In this document: in pieces, positions 8,215 to 15,437 of the stretch
How positions within the stretch are numbered: the stretch's first letter is position 1
How the letters are laid out: every line of letters begins with the position of its first letter
Assembly: GCA_039810605.1 (NCBI GenBank)
Contig: JBDHXH010000067.1
Span: 1 to 15,585 of the forward strand
DNA length: 15,585 bases
From: JAGPCH01 sp039810605
Lineage (GTDB): Bacteria > Bacteroidota > Ignavibacteria > Tepidaquicellales > Tepidaquicellaceae
Direction: 5' to 3'
The notes under the pieces: generated by a model
Seen by the model: only the letters and a program-made list of their open reading frames with translations
What the model was told of the DNA's origin: nothing
Databases searched by the model: none
Made by a program: the position numbers and the translations under genes

Positions 8215-8408
8215 CCCGCGTAGGGAAAGCTGCCCGAATAATATAAACAATATAATTAAGGAGTAAATCTTTAATTGTCTGAAAGGGATTATTCTCAAAT
8301 GCAAACATTTTTTTCCATCCTTGATTGCAATTAATCAAGAATTATCCAATCCAAAAAATATTTTGGAAACCGGCGGAATATTTTAGAATAGTTCACTTTT
8401 ATTGACTA

Positions 8409-8438
8409 TTGAAATAAGAATCTTTTTACTCTATATTG
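8409..8438 (+). promoter_or_regulatory. Putative Bacteroidota-type promoter of the 915-residue protein gene
   Basis: TTG at 8409-8411 and TATATTG at 8432-8438 are separated by 20 bases, similar to the -33/-7 layout of this phylum (TAnnTTTG), though the -7 box is imperfect. A Shine-Dalgarno-like AAAGGAG at 8486-8492, 6 bases before the GTG at 8499, fixes the start of the gene. Confidence 0.4.
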
Positions 8439-8498
8439 CACGACACACATTCTCTCAACTAACAATTACATTAACCTCAAACGACAAAGGAGCTAAAA

Positions 8499-11246
8499 GT
8501 GAAAAGACTTTTTTCATTCTTAATTTTGTTCATGTTTGTAAGTGTATACACTTCTGCACAGGTGAATACACTTGTTTTCAACCAGTCGTCCGGAGTTTAT
8601 ACTGAAATCGCCGGCGACACTACAGTTGCGTATGCAATAAGAACTGCAACATCAGGCATCAACTCAATGGATGATGAATTGTATGCTAACAATTCACTTC
8701 CGTTTGCATTTACATTTAATGGAACTCCGTATACGAATATACAGATCACTTCGAACGGATTCATTACTTTTGGTACCACATCTCCGGGTGGTTCATTGTA
8801 TTCTCCGATTTCATCTACTACTGCTTATAGCGGATGCGTAGCTCCGGATGCAGAAGATATGATCGGCAACAGAGGTATTACTGCAAGTGCTACTATCGGC
8901 AGCGATACTCTCAAAGGTGTTTCCTCATTTATTGGATTGGGAACAGGAAGAGTAATTAATGGAACAGGTCTGTTGACCGATTCGACTACCATTGTAGAAA
9001 TTAATCAGGGAGCAGGATGGGTCAGAGTTTCCAGAACAGCTACATCAGCTTCCACAAACGGTACATATCTTGCCTGTTCAGGAAGTATAGTAAGGGGTAC
9101 AACCGGCGTGGTGGGAAATCGTGTTCATACAATTCAATTCAAAGGAATCAGACACTGGACATCAAGCGCAAACCTTAACTATGTAAATTTCCAGGTTAAA
9201 CTCTATGAAGTAAACAACAGAGTCGAAATAGTTTACGGATCATATAGCAACAATGTCAGCGGTACCTGTCAGGTTGGTTTAAGAGGTGCTACGAATACTG
9301 ACTATAATAACAGAACGACAACTAATAACTGGAGTGCAACAACAGCCGGTGGCACCAATTCTGCCACCTGTACTATTTCTTCATCTGTTGTGCCTTCATC
9401 GGGACTTACATTTTACTGGACTCCTGCTCTTCCGAATGATGTCGGAACTACAGCTAATCTCGCACCGGGCGCAGTTATCATAGTGGGAAGCGCAGTCATT
9501 GCTCCGAAAGCAACGTTCAAAAATTTCGGTAGCTCAAATCAGCTTGTTCCTTTTAATGTAACTTACAGTATCTCCGGTCCAGTTAATTATTCAAGTACCA
9601 AAACAGATACTATCAGTTCAGGGCTTTCAAACAATATTACTTTTGATAGCACGTTTAATCCGAATACAACGGGCACATATAATGTAGCGATCTATACATC
9701 ACTCGGAAGCGATGCCAACAGAAATAACGATACATTGAAAACTAGTTTCGTCGTGATCAATCCAAACTACGGATTGCAATCAGGATACTATTTTGCGAAC
9801 TCCACAACCGGCGCATCTGGCGCACCTTCACAGCCGCAAGCTTGCTGGAAAGATACCACCGGAAGCACCAGCCTCGTTGTAAATAATATCAATGCAATGA
9901 CAGGCGCATTCACAGGATCACTTGACGACGGTTACTGGAAAATTTCTCTTGGGGGTTCAAAGAAGATAAGATTCTTCAATAACGACTACGATACAATCAG
10001 AATAGGTACTAACGGCATTATCGCATTCCAGAATTATGATCCGGCAAGTTCGAACTGGAATCCACCGGCCAACGGAATCCCGGGTGGCACAGTTCTTAAT
10101 GCATTTTACCCGCTATGGTGGGATCAAAACTGGGGACTTTCTACTCCTTCACCAACAAGCCGTTTGAGTTACAAACTCGCAGGCAATTCGCTCCTTATTA
10201 CTTATGACAGAGCGCCAAGATACGCCGGCGTAGCTGGTGAATATGTGAGCTTCCAGGTCTCGTTTGAAGTATCAAGCGCTCCATCAGCAAATTCAAGAAT
10301 ACTTCTGAACTTTGCCGATACAACAGGAGGTAAGACGGGTTCTGTATTTGCAAGGAAGTATCTTGCTGATTCTATGGCAACTCATTTAATCGGGATGCAG
10401 AATGCAGCAGGAACATCAGCGCTCACCTACAGATTCAGAAATCTAAATTTACTTGGTTCTTTCACCGGTACAATTGTACCCGGTCCGGTATTTGACAATC
10501 CGCTCGGCTCACTCGCTTTTGAAACCGGTCCTGATGCAACAAACCTTAAAGACCAATGCAAGGAGCTTGTTCTGTATACAAGGCTCGAAGCAATTCAACT
10601 GTCCAGAACAGACACTATATTTGTGCAGACAAGAGATCAGTCCGGCAGTCATGCGCTTTCGGAAGTATCGAAGTCCGTGTTTAGTTTAGTTAGCGGGGCT
10701 GGAATCTATGCTATAACCAATGCTACATTTGAATCATCTTTGTATATAGTTGCGATGCACAGAAATTCTCTGCCGACCTGGTCAGCTAATCCGAAATTAT
10801 TCCCTTCCACCCTTACTACTGTTTCTTATGACTTCACTACAAACACGTGTCAGGCGTATGGATGCAATGAAGTACTCATCGGTGGAAAAGCATCAATATT
10901 CACAGGTGAAGTTATCAAAGACGGATGCGTTGATCTTTCTGATATATCGGTTATATTTAATGATGCAGCAGTGTTTATGGGAGGTCCTTACTTAATTACG
11001 GACTTGAACTTTGATGAATTCGTTGATCTGTCAGATATCACTTATGCTACCAATAATGCATCAAACTTTGTATGCGAAGCTCCGCCGCCTTCACCTATGC
11101 CGCGCGGAGATATGACGAATGAATCAGCAGTGCTTAATTATTCTGCGGATCAATTGCCGGCTAATTCCGTCAGCAAGGAGCAATGGCAAAGTATGTATAT
11201 GGAAGGAAAGATTAATTCGGAAGGTCAGATAATCGAAGTTAAGTAA
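8499..11246 (+). CDS. Large secreted protein with paired beta modules and dockerin-like calcium loops
   Basis: A 915-residue exported protein of unknown role. Residues 1-20 are a signal peptide ending in YTSA. The GTG start is fixed by AAAGGAG six bases upstream. Two related modules are visible: residues about 67-310, opening with LPFAFTFNGTPYTNIQITSN then GFITFG, and residues about 490-650, with KKIRFFNNDYDTIRIGTNGI then IAF. Between them (about 320-420) lies a CARDB-like stretch ending in TSLGSDANRNNDTLKTSFVV. Near the end are two calcium-loop-like units, KDGCVDLSDI (about 807) and DLNFDEFVDLSDI (about 835), as in type I dockerins. No T9SS sorting domain follows; the end (GKINSEGQIIEVK) is polar and is soon followed by a strong terminator, so the gene does not look cut short. 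It may be anchored through a cohesin-like partner (inference); the two genes downstream carry cohesin-like halves. Confidence 0.85.
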   Translation: MKRLFSFLILFMFVSVYTSAQVNTLVFNQSSGVYTEIAGDTTVAYAIRTATSGINSMDDELYANNSLPFAFTFNGTPYTNIQITSNGFITFGTTSPGGSLYSPISSTTAYSGCVAPDAEDMIGNRGITASATIGSDTLKGVSSFIGLGTGRVINGTGLLTDSTTIVEINQGAGWVRVSRTATSASTNGTYLACSGSIVRGTTGVVGNRVHTIQFKGIRHWTSSANLNYVNFQVKLYEVNNRVEIVYGSYSNNVSGTCQVGLRGATNTDYNNRTTTNNWSATTAGGTNSATCTISSSVVPSSGLTFYWTPALPNDVGTTANLAPGAVIIVGSAVIAPKATFKNFGSSNQLVPFNVTYSISGPVNYSSTKTDTISSGLSNNITFDSTFNPNTTGTYNVAIYTSLGSDANRNNDTLKTSFVVINPNYGLQSGYYFANSTTGASGAPSQPQACWKDTTGSTSLVVNNINAMTGAFTGSLDDGYWKISLGGSKKIRFFNNDYDTIRIGTNGIIAFQNYDPASSNWNPPANGIPGGTVLNAFYPLWWDQNWGLSTPSPTSRLSYKLAGNSLLITYDRAPRYAGVAGEYVSFQVSFEVSSAPSANSRILLNFADTTGGKTGSVFARKYLADSMATHLIGMQNAAGTSALTYRFRNLNLLGSFTGTIVPGPVFDNPLGSLAFETGPDATNLKDQCKELVLYTRLEAIQLSRTDTIFVQTRDQSGSHALSEVSKSVFSLVSGAGIYAITNATFESSLYIVAMHRNSLPTWSANPKLFPSTLTTVSYDFTTNTCQAYGCNEVLIGGKASIFTGEVIKDGCVDLSDISVIFNDAAVFMGGPYLITDLNFDEFVDLSDITYATNNASNFVCEAPPPSPMPRGDMTNESAVLNYSADQLPANSVSKEQWQSMYMEGKINSEGQIIEVK

Positions 11247-11256
11247 AATATTTTTC

Positions 11257-11286
11257 ATGTGCGGGGATTGACAAATTCCCGCACAT
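11257..11286 (+). terminator. Strong Rho-independent terminator
   Basis: A 13-bp stem (with one G-U pair) runs from ATGTGCGGGGATT (11257-11269) over the loop GACA to AATTCCCGCACAT (11274-11286). A T-rich stretch follows, ending in seven T (11297-11303). It lies 10 bases after the stop of the 915-residue gene. Confidence 0.85.
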
Positions 11287-11325
11287 TTATTAATGATTTT
11301 TTTACAGAAAATATTTTGAAAAGAA

Positions 11326-11356
11326 TTGACAATAAAATTTTTAAGTCATAACTTTG
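11326..11356 (+). promoter_or_regulatory. Bacteroidota-type promoter of the first T9SS paralog
   Basis: TTGAC at 11326-11330 and a perfect TAnnTTTG box, TAACTTTG at 11349-11356, are separated by 20 bases (TTG to TA), the layout of the major sigma factor of this phylum. It lies 55 bases before the ATG at 11412 and just after the preceding terminator, so this gene is transcribed on its own. Confidence 0.7.
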
Positions 11357-11411
11357 TATCAAATTTATAAAAACTAATCACTTATTTTATTAACCAAACT
11401 TCTATTCAACA

Positions 11412-12596
11412 ATGAAAAACACTTTTAGAATTTTTGTTGCATTGTTCTTGTTTGCATTTGTTGCCGGGTCAATGGCACAGGATCCAACTTTCAAATTGAC
11501 CGTAAGAAATATTCACACAAATCCGGATATAAATGGTACGGATACAACACTTGATTTCGACTATTACCTTATGGAAATTTCTGCCGGCGCACATGATCCG
11601 TTTAACTATGGAGCCGGTCAATTCTGGGTGAACTTCAACAGTGCAGTCGGAACAGGTCTCACGACTGATTATGCTATTCGCAAGACGGGTTCAGATCTTC
11701 CTGTAGCAAATCAAAGCCCGACATTTATAGTCCAAGTACAATCAGGACAGATGAGAATCGGAGCTTCACCGAATATTCCTGCAAACAACAATATAATTGT
11801 TCCAACAAGTTCACCGGGATTAAAGGTATTGTCATTAAGATTGACTTTAAAACCTTCATCAGGTCTTACGCAGTGGAATGCTGCTCCCATGAACTTTGTA
11901 TGGAGAGGTGCCAATCCGCTTCCTTACACAAAGATTGCTTACTTCCTTCCTGACGGTCAGACAGTAAGAGAAATTCCAGTAAGCACGAACAATGTTTATG
12001 ATGCTGAAAGCAACGATCCGCTTCCGGTTGAACTCGCAAGCTTCACATCAGTTGTCAATAGAAACAACGTAACACTCAACTGGTCAACTGCAAGCGAAAC
12101 AAACAATGCAGGATTTGACATTGAAAGAAAAGCAGCTAACTCAACAGAGTGGACAAAAGCCGGAAACGTTTCAGGTAACGGAACAACACATGAAACAAAG
12201 AGCTATACATTCTCCGACAGACCTTCAACAGGTTCATACAGCTACAGACTGAAACAAATAGATTTCAACGGTAATTCAGAATACTTCACATTGTCAAATG
12301 AAGTAGTAGTTGGAGTTCCTTCATCCTATGCAATGTCACAAAACTATCCGAATCCTTTCAACCCGACAACGAAGATTGATTTCGATCTTCCTTACGACGG
12401 AAAGGTCAGCATAGTATTGTTTGACATTTCGGGAAGAGAAGTTGGAACGTTAGTAAACGACGTAAAGACAGCCGGATACTACACGGTACAATTTAATGCA
12501 TCAAACCTTGCCAGCGGAATGTATTTCTACAGAATCAGCGCACAAGGTACAAACAACAATTTTGTACAAACCAAGAAGATGGTGCTCATAAAATAA
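11412..12596 (+). CDS. T9SS-secreted protein with cohesin-like N-terminal domain, paralog 1
   Basis: A 394-residue exported protein. Residues 1-22 are a signal peptide ending in GSMA. Residues 24-200 form a beta-rich domain (VRNIHTNPDI, AHDPFNYGAGQFWVNFN, PGLKVLSLRL, YTKIAYFLP) of the cohesin-like kind common in Ignavibacteria surface proteins; the fold is inferred. Residues 203-300 (LPVELASFTS, NVTLNWSTASETNNAGFDIE, YSYRLKQIDFNG) resemble the Fn3-like module that usually precedes the sorting domain. Residues 311-394 are a type A T9SS C-terminal domain: NYPNPFNPTTKIDFDLP, VSIVLFDISGREV, LASGMYFYRI and the final KKMVLIK. Such proteins cross the outer membrane through T9SS and are attached to the surface or released. 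No cysteine is present, unlike the paralog. From residue 201 on it is nearly identical to the product of 13072-14250. Confidence 0.9.
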   Translation: MKNTFRIFVALFLFAFVAGSMAQDPTFKLTVRNIHTNPDINGTDTTLDFDYYLMEISAGAHDPFNYGAGQFWVNFNSAVGTGLTTDYAIRKTGSDLPVANQSPTFIVQVQSGQMRIGASPNIPANNNIIVPTSSPGLKVLSLRLTLKPSSGLTQWNAAPMNFVWRGANPLPYTKIAYFLPDGQTVREIPVSTNNVYDAESNDPLPVELASFTSVVNRNNVTLNWSTASETNNAGFDIERKAANSTEWTKAGNVSGNGTTHETKSYTFSDRPSTGSYSYRLKQIDFNGNSEYFTLSNEVVVGVPSSYAMSQNYPNPFNPTTKIDFDLPYDGKVSIVLFDISGREVGTLVNDVKTAGYYTVQFNASNLASGMYFYRISAQGTNNNFVQTKKMVLIK

Positions 12597-12842
12597 GAGA
12601 GATCAGTTACTTGTAAATTGGAGACCCGGTCAGAAATGTCCGGGTCTTTTTTTTTTGGTTCACCGATTAAAGTGATTGGGACTGTGTCATTGAAGTTCAC
12701 AGATAATACAGAGGAAGATGCATCTACTCCGTGCTGAAGTCTTTCCATTCCTGCCCGGCGGGAAATTCTTATGAATAAAGACGAATCATATCAAAACATT
12801 TTTGATCAGTTACTCCAATTTCATAATATAGATTTTTCCAAT
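12011..12842 (+). repeat. Duplicated block, copy 1 (3' gene half plus flank)
   Basis: It matches 13665-14497. The first 151 bases differ at about 7 positions. The next 572 (12162-12733) show no difference by eye, including the stop, terminator, ten-T run and 75 bases or more of flank. The last 109 carry several changes and one extra T in copy 2. Offset is 1654 bases. Confidence 0.9.
12623..12656 (+). terminator. Rho-independent terminator of paralog 1
   Basis: GACCCGG (12623-12629) pairs with CCGGGTC (12640-12646) over a 10-base loop, followed directly by ten T (12647-12656). It lies 26 bases after the stop. Confidence 0.92.
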
Positions 12843-12988
12843 TAGGATTTTTTTGATGTCCATCTTCTGTCAATCAAAAAAATATTTTTGTAGTCAGCCT
12901 CAAGCAAATTTGTCTTTGCAAGCAGAATTTCGTGTTGAAGAGAAAAGAAGAGTAACGGAGGCGATCCTGACTAAACCAATCAAGAGAA

Positions 12989-13018
12989 TTGACAATATAA
13001 AATTTAAAAATTAAATTG
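12989..13018 (+). promoter_or_regulatory. Putative promoter of the second T9SS paralog
   Basis: AGAATTGACAATA (12986-12998) also occurs before paralog 1, and TTAAATTG at 13011-13018 stands where TAACTTTG is in paralog 1, with a 19-base gap from TTG. The -7 box is a poorer match, so this promoter may be weaker. Confidence 0.45.
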
Positions 13019-13071
13019 TATACAGTAACAAAAACAATTAACTCATTTTCTCTAACTCACAAAAAACAACA

Positions 13072-14250
13072 ATGAAAAAAACCTTCAAACTTTTTGTTGC
13101 ATTGTTCTTTATTGCAATGGTTGTTGATTCAATGGCACAAGATCCAAGTTTTAAATGTTCCATAAGAAATATTCACACGAATCCTGATATCATTAATGGA
13201 GTCGATTCAACATTGGATTTTGACATCTATGTCATGGATGTAAGTCCCGGCGCACATGATCCTTTCAACTACGGAGCAGGTCAGTACTGGGCGAATTTCA
13301 ACCTTGGTATTGGCAATGGTCTTCCAACAGATTTAGCTATTCGTAAGACCGGTTCAGATCTTCCTGTAGCAAATCAATGTCCGTCATTCATAATTCAAGT
13401 TCAGAGCGGACAGGGAAGATTCGGATGTTCACCTAACATTCCCGCAAATAACAACATAATAGTTCCAAACGTATCACCCGGGATAAAAGTATTGAGCTTA
13501 AGAATCACATCAACGACTCTTCCAACATGGAATAACGTTCCTCCTAGTTTTGCATGGAGATCAGCCACACCAAATCCTTATACAAAGATTGCTTACTTCT
13601 TACCCGGCGGTACGCAGGTAAGAGAAATTCCTGTTGGTCCAACCAATATTTATGATGTTGAAACCAACGATCCGCTTCCGGTTGAACTCGCAAGCTTCAC
13701 TTCAGTTGTCAACAGAAACAACGTAACACTCAACTGGTCAACTGCAAACGAAACAAACAATGCAGGATTTGACATTGAAAGAAAAGCAGCTAACTCAACA
13801 CAGTGGTCAAAAGTAGGAAACGTTTCAGGTAACGGAACAACACATGAAACAAAGAGCTATACATTCTCCGACAGACCTTCAACAGGTTCATACAGCTACA
13901 GACTGAAACAAATAGATTTCAACGGTAATTCAGAATACTTCACATTGTCAAATGAAGTAGTAGTTGGAGTTCCTTCATCCTATGCAATGTCACAAAACTA
14001 TCCGAATCCTTTCAACCCGACAACGAAGATTGATTTCGATCTTCCTTACGACGGAAAGGTCAGCATAGTATTGTTTGACATTTCGGGAAGAGAAGTTGGA
14101 ACGTTAGTAAACGACGTAAAGACAGCCGGATACTACACGGTACAATTTAATGCATCAAACCTTGCCAGCGGAATGTATTTCTACAGAATCAGCGCACAAG
14201 GTACAAACAACAATTTTGTACAAACCAAGAAGATGGTGCTCATAAAATAA
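13072..14250 (+). CDS. T9SS-secreted protein with cohesin-like N-terminal domain, paralog 2
   Basis: A 392-residue exported protein with the same plan as its upstream neighbour: signal peptide (1-22, ending DSMA), cohesin-like beta domain (24-198), Fn3-like module, and type A T9SS sorting domain from NYPNPFNPTTKI to the end. The N-terminal 200 residues match paralog 1 at roughly two thirds of positions, while the remainder differs at only a few residues near the junction (for example ANETNN for ASETNN and QWSKVG for EWTKAG). Three cysteines are present that the neighbour lacks: C29, C103 and C119. The last two flank the conserved stretch IIQVQSGQ. They could form a disulphide or bind a metal (inference). 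It has its own promoter region and terminator, so it is an independent transcription unit and not part of an operon with paralog 1. Confidence 0.9.
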   Translation: MKKTFKLFVALFFIAMVVDSMAQDPSFKCSIRNIHTNPDIINGVDSTLDFDIYVMDVSPGAHDPFNYGAGQYWANFNLGIGNGLPTDLAIRKTGSDLPVANQCPSFIIQVQSGQGRFGCSPNIPANNNIIVPNVSPGIKVLSLRITSTTLPTWNNVPPSFAWRSATPNPYTKIAYFLPGGTQVREIPVGPTNIYDVETNDPLPVELASFTSVVNRNNVTLNWSTANETNNAGFDIERKAANSTQWSKVGNVSGNGTTHETKSYTFSDRPSTGSYSYRLKQIDFNGNSEYFTLSNEVVVGVPSSYAMSQNYPNPFNPTTKIDFDLPYDGKVSIVLFDISGREVGTLVNDVKTAGYYTVQFNASNLASGMYFYRISAQGTNNNFVQTKKMVLIK

Positions 14251-14497
14251 GAGAGATCAGTTACTTGTAAATTGGAGACCCGGTCAGAAATGTCCGGGTC
14301 TTTTTTTTTTGGTTCACCGATTAAAGTGATTGGGACTGTGTCATTGAAGTTCACAGATAATACAGAGGAAGATGCATCTACTCCGTGTCGAAGTCTTTCC
14401 ATTCCTGCCCGGCAGGAAATTCTTATGAATAAAGACGAATCATGTCAAAACATTTTTTGATCAGTTACTCCAATTTCATAAAAAAGATTTTTCCAAT
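13665..14497 (+). repeat. Duplicated block, copy 2
   Basis: Counterpart of 12011-12842, with the difference-free core at 13816-14387. Similarity stops abruptly at 14497, where the palindrome-rich region starts, and in copy 1 at 12842. Confidence 0.9.
14277..14310 (+). terminator. Rho-independent terminator of paralog 2
   Basis: Same hairpin as after paralog 1: GACCCGG (14277-14283) and CCGGGTC (14294-14300), then ten T (14301-14310). Confidence 0.92.
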
Positions 14498-14503
14498 ACT
14501 GCC

Positions 14504-14583
14504 GCTGTTGGTGTTCCCAAAAGTTTGCTGACTGCTTTCCTCTCTAGAACTCTTCTCGAGCAAACTTTTGGGTCACCAACAGC
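14504..14583. repeat. Bulged palindromic element 1
   Basis: The left arm (14504-14529) starts GCTGTTGGTGTTCCC and runs on through AAAAGTTTGCT. The right arm (14559-14583) is its reverse complement over 24 bp, except that TT in the left arm faces a single A in the right arm. The loop is 29 bases. The ends GCTGTTGGTG recur in element 2 at 14765-14838. Confidence 0.85.
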
Positions 14584-14627
14584 AAAGGTGAAGCAAAAAG
14601 AAATTCTTGATCATACGAGTCAAAAAG

Positions 14628-14652
14628 TTTTAATCTTATTCCTAGATTAAAA
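14628..14652. repeat. 9-bp perfect inverted repeat
   Basis: TTTTAATCT (14628-14636) and AGATTAAAA (14644-14652) are separated by a 7-base loop. In the minus direction it ends in a short A/T run, so it could be a weak terminator, but no gene lies nearby to need one. Confidence 0.5.
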
Positions 14653-14764
14653 GTAATTAACTTTGCATTCAGTTTTCATTCTGATTTGAGGACATTATGG
14701 AGGAAGGGTGGTCAAATAATTAACTACTGTCGCTGAAGAAGAGTGAGAAGGTTACAGTACTTCT

Positions 14765-14838
14765 GCTGTTGGTGACCCTCGCGAAGTTACTCCTATAGTT
14801 TTACAAGCCACAGTACTCTGCGCTCGGGAACACCAACA
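14765..14838. repeat. Bulged palindromic element 2, opposite orientation to element 1
   Basis: The left end is GCTGTTGGTGACCC (14765-14778) and the right end GGGAACACCAACA (14826-14838). The A-type end that closes element 1 on the right opens element 2 on the left, and the TT-type end is swapped likewise. Inner arms pair only partly. A direct repeat ACAGTACT(T)CTGC (14754-14766 and 14810-14821) overlaps it. Confidence 0.75.
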
Positions 14839-14849
14839 TCTATTAACAA

Positions 14850-14909
14850 ATAAGTCAAGTACATACTTCACCCTCAACAAAAAAGAGTTTTTTTTGCTAG
14901 TTGACTTAT
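14850..14909. repeat. Inverted repeat ATAAGTCAA with inner A/T hairpin
   Basis: ATAAGTCAA (14850-14858) and TTGACTTAT (14901-14909) are exact reverse complements. Inside lies CAAC with a run of A, then GAG, a run of T and GTTG, which can extend the pairing. Confidence 0.5.
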
Positions 14910-15018
14910 GGGGCTCACTACCAAGAGAGAAGTACAAATCTCATTCATAAATAAAACTAGTCTTTTGTTGTTCTAAACCTTCTTGATCTTTTCTTTACTA
15001 GGTCTTAAAATTAAACGT

Positions 15019-15120
15019 CTATCTGAGCCTCGAAGGCTATAGTAAATTATTATTTTGACCGGAAGAGGTTAACCGGTGGATGACTCTTTAAAGAGTATGT
15101 TGGTGTTTGAACCTTTCTCC
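15019..15120 (-). other. Structured hairpin cluster downstream of the IS110 fragment
   Basis: Within about 100 bases lie AGCCT-CGA-AGGCT (15026-15038), ACCGG/CCGGT (15058-15077) and the perfect 14-bp palindrome ACTCTTTAAAGAGT (15083-15096). AGGTT-type arms (near 15065-15070 and 15110-15114) can enclose the palindrome. It starts about 50 bases after the stop of the minus-strand transposase fragment. A non-coding RNA encoded by the insertion sequence is possible but not shown. Confidence 0.35.
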
Positions 15121-15170
15121 CGAATTTTTAGATCAATATTTTAAAACAGACCGGCTTCATTTCCCTGAGA

Positions 15171-15380
15171 TCATTCTTTGGATTCTCTCCACTGGTATGG
15201 CCGGTAATCTGTTTTGTATTTCATTATTGCATAACTGACTTTTGCTATATACCTGGCTATTTGATTTCTTGCATCATGATAACTCAAATTTTGTCTCAGC
15301 AGATATTCATAATACTCTCTGATGTCATTGTTTCCTCCTATTGCTGCATTGGCTGCTATCTTGTAATGTAATGCTTCAAG
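15171..15380 (-). pseudogene. IS110-family transposase, C-terminal fragment
   Basis: The minus-strand frame ends with IREYYEYLLRQNLSYHDARN, then QIARYIAKVSYAIMK and a tail YRPYQW, matching the end of the second catalytic domain (Transposase_20 type) of IS110/IS1111 recombinases. Only about 70 residues are recognisable, out of the more than 300 usual. Upstream of LEALHYKIAANAAIGG the frame stays open to an ATG at 15563, but that part has no resemblance to the family and runs antisense to another transposase start, so it is read-through by chance. The DEDD catalytic domain and the rest of the serine-containing domain are missing. The fragment was probably cut by insertion of the element whose first gene starts at 15438. 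Downstream on its own strand lies a hairpin cluster. Confidence 0.72.
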
Positions 15381-15437
15381 TGGAAATGGAATTTCTGAAT
15401 AATTATTTTTGTAAACTAAACCAAAGGAAATTCCAAA

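Larger units (their letters stand above)
8158..8498. other. Non-coding region before the large secreted protein gene
   Basis: No gene is supported here. It contains three imperfect 9-10 bp units TCACGCTAAG, TTCGCAAAG and TATTGCAAAG (8186-8214). It also has a 7-bp inverted repeat CTTGATT/AATCAAG with a 6-base spacer (8320-8339), CCAAAA/TTTTGG with a 4-base spacer (8351-8366), and a likely promoter for the gene at 8499. Confidence 0.6.
14498..15170. other. Repeat-rich intergenic region without a supported gene
   Basis: No convincing coding frame is present on either strand. The region holds two long palindromic elements (14504-14583 and 14765-14838), hairpins at 14628-14652 and 14850-14909, and a structured cluster at 15019-15120. 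A TAACTTTG box (14658-14665) resembles a promoter -7 element, but it leads only to a nine-codon frame (ATG at 14696, TAA), which may be the start of a decayed gene. Confidence 0.6.

Noticed and set aside
8499..11246. T9SS sorting domain lost from the 915-residue protein by frameshift
   Set aside because: No NYPNPFNP-like or KKMVLIK-like sequence appears in any frame between 11247 and 11411, and a strong terminator follows the stop directly.
12527..12748. 73-residue minus-strand frames after each paralog (also 14181-14402)
   Set aside because: They are identical because the DNA is duplicated; they run antisense through the sorting domain end and terminator.
14504..14838. Integron attC sites or a CRISPR array
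   Set aside because: The ends read GTTGGTG, not the GTTRRRY core of attC. There are only two units, in opposite orientations and without regular spacers, and no integrase or cas gene is nearby.
14752..14937. 61-residue minus-strand frame
   Set aside because: It runs through palindromic element 2 and other repeats, and its product has no protein-like pattern.
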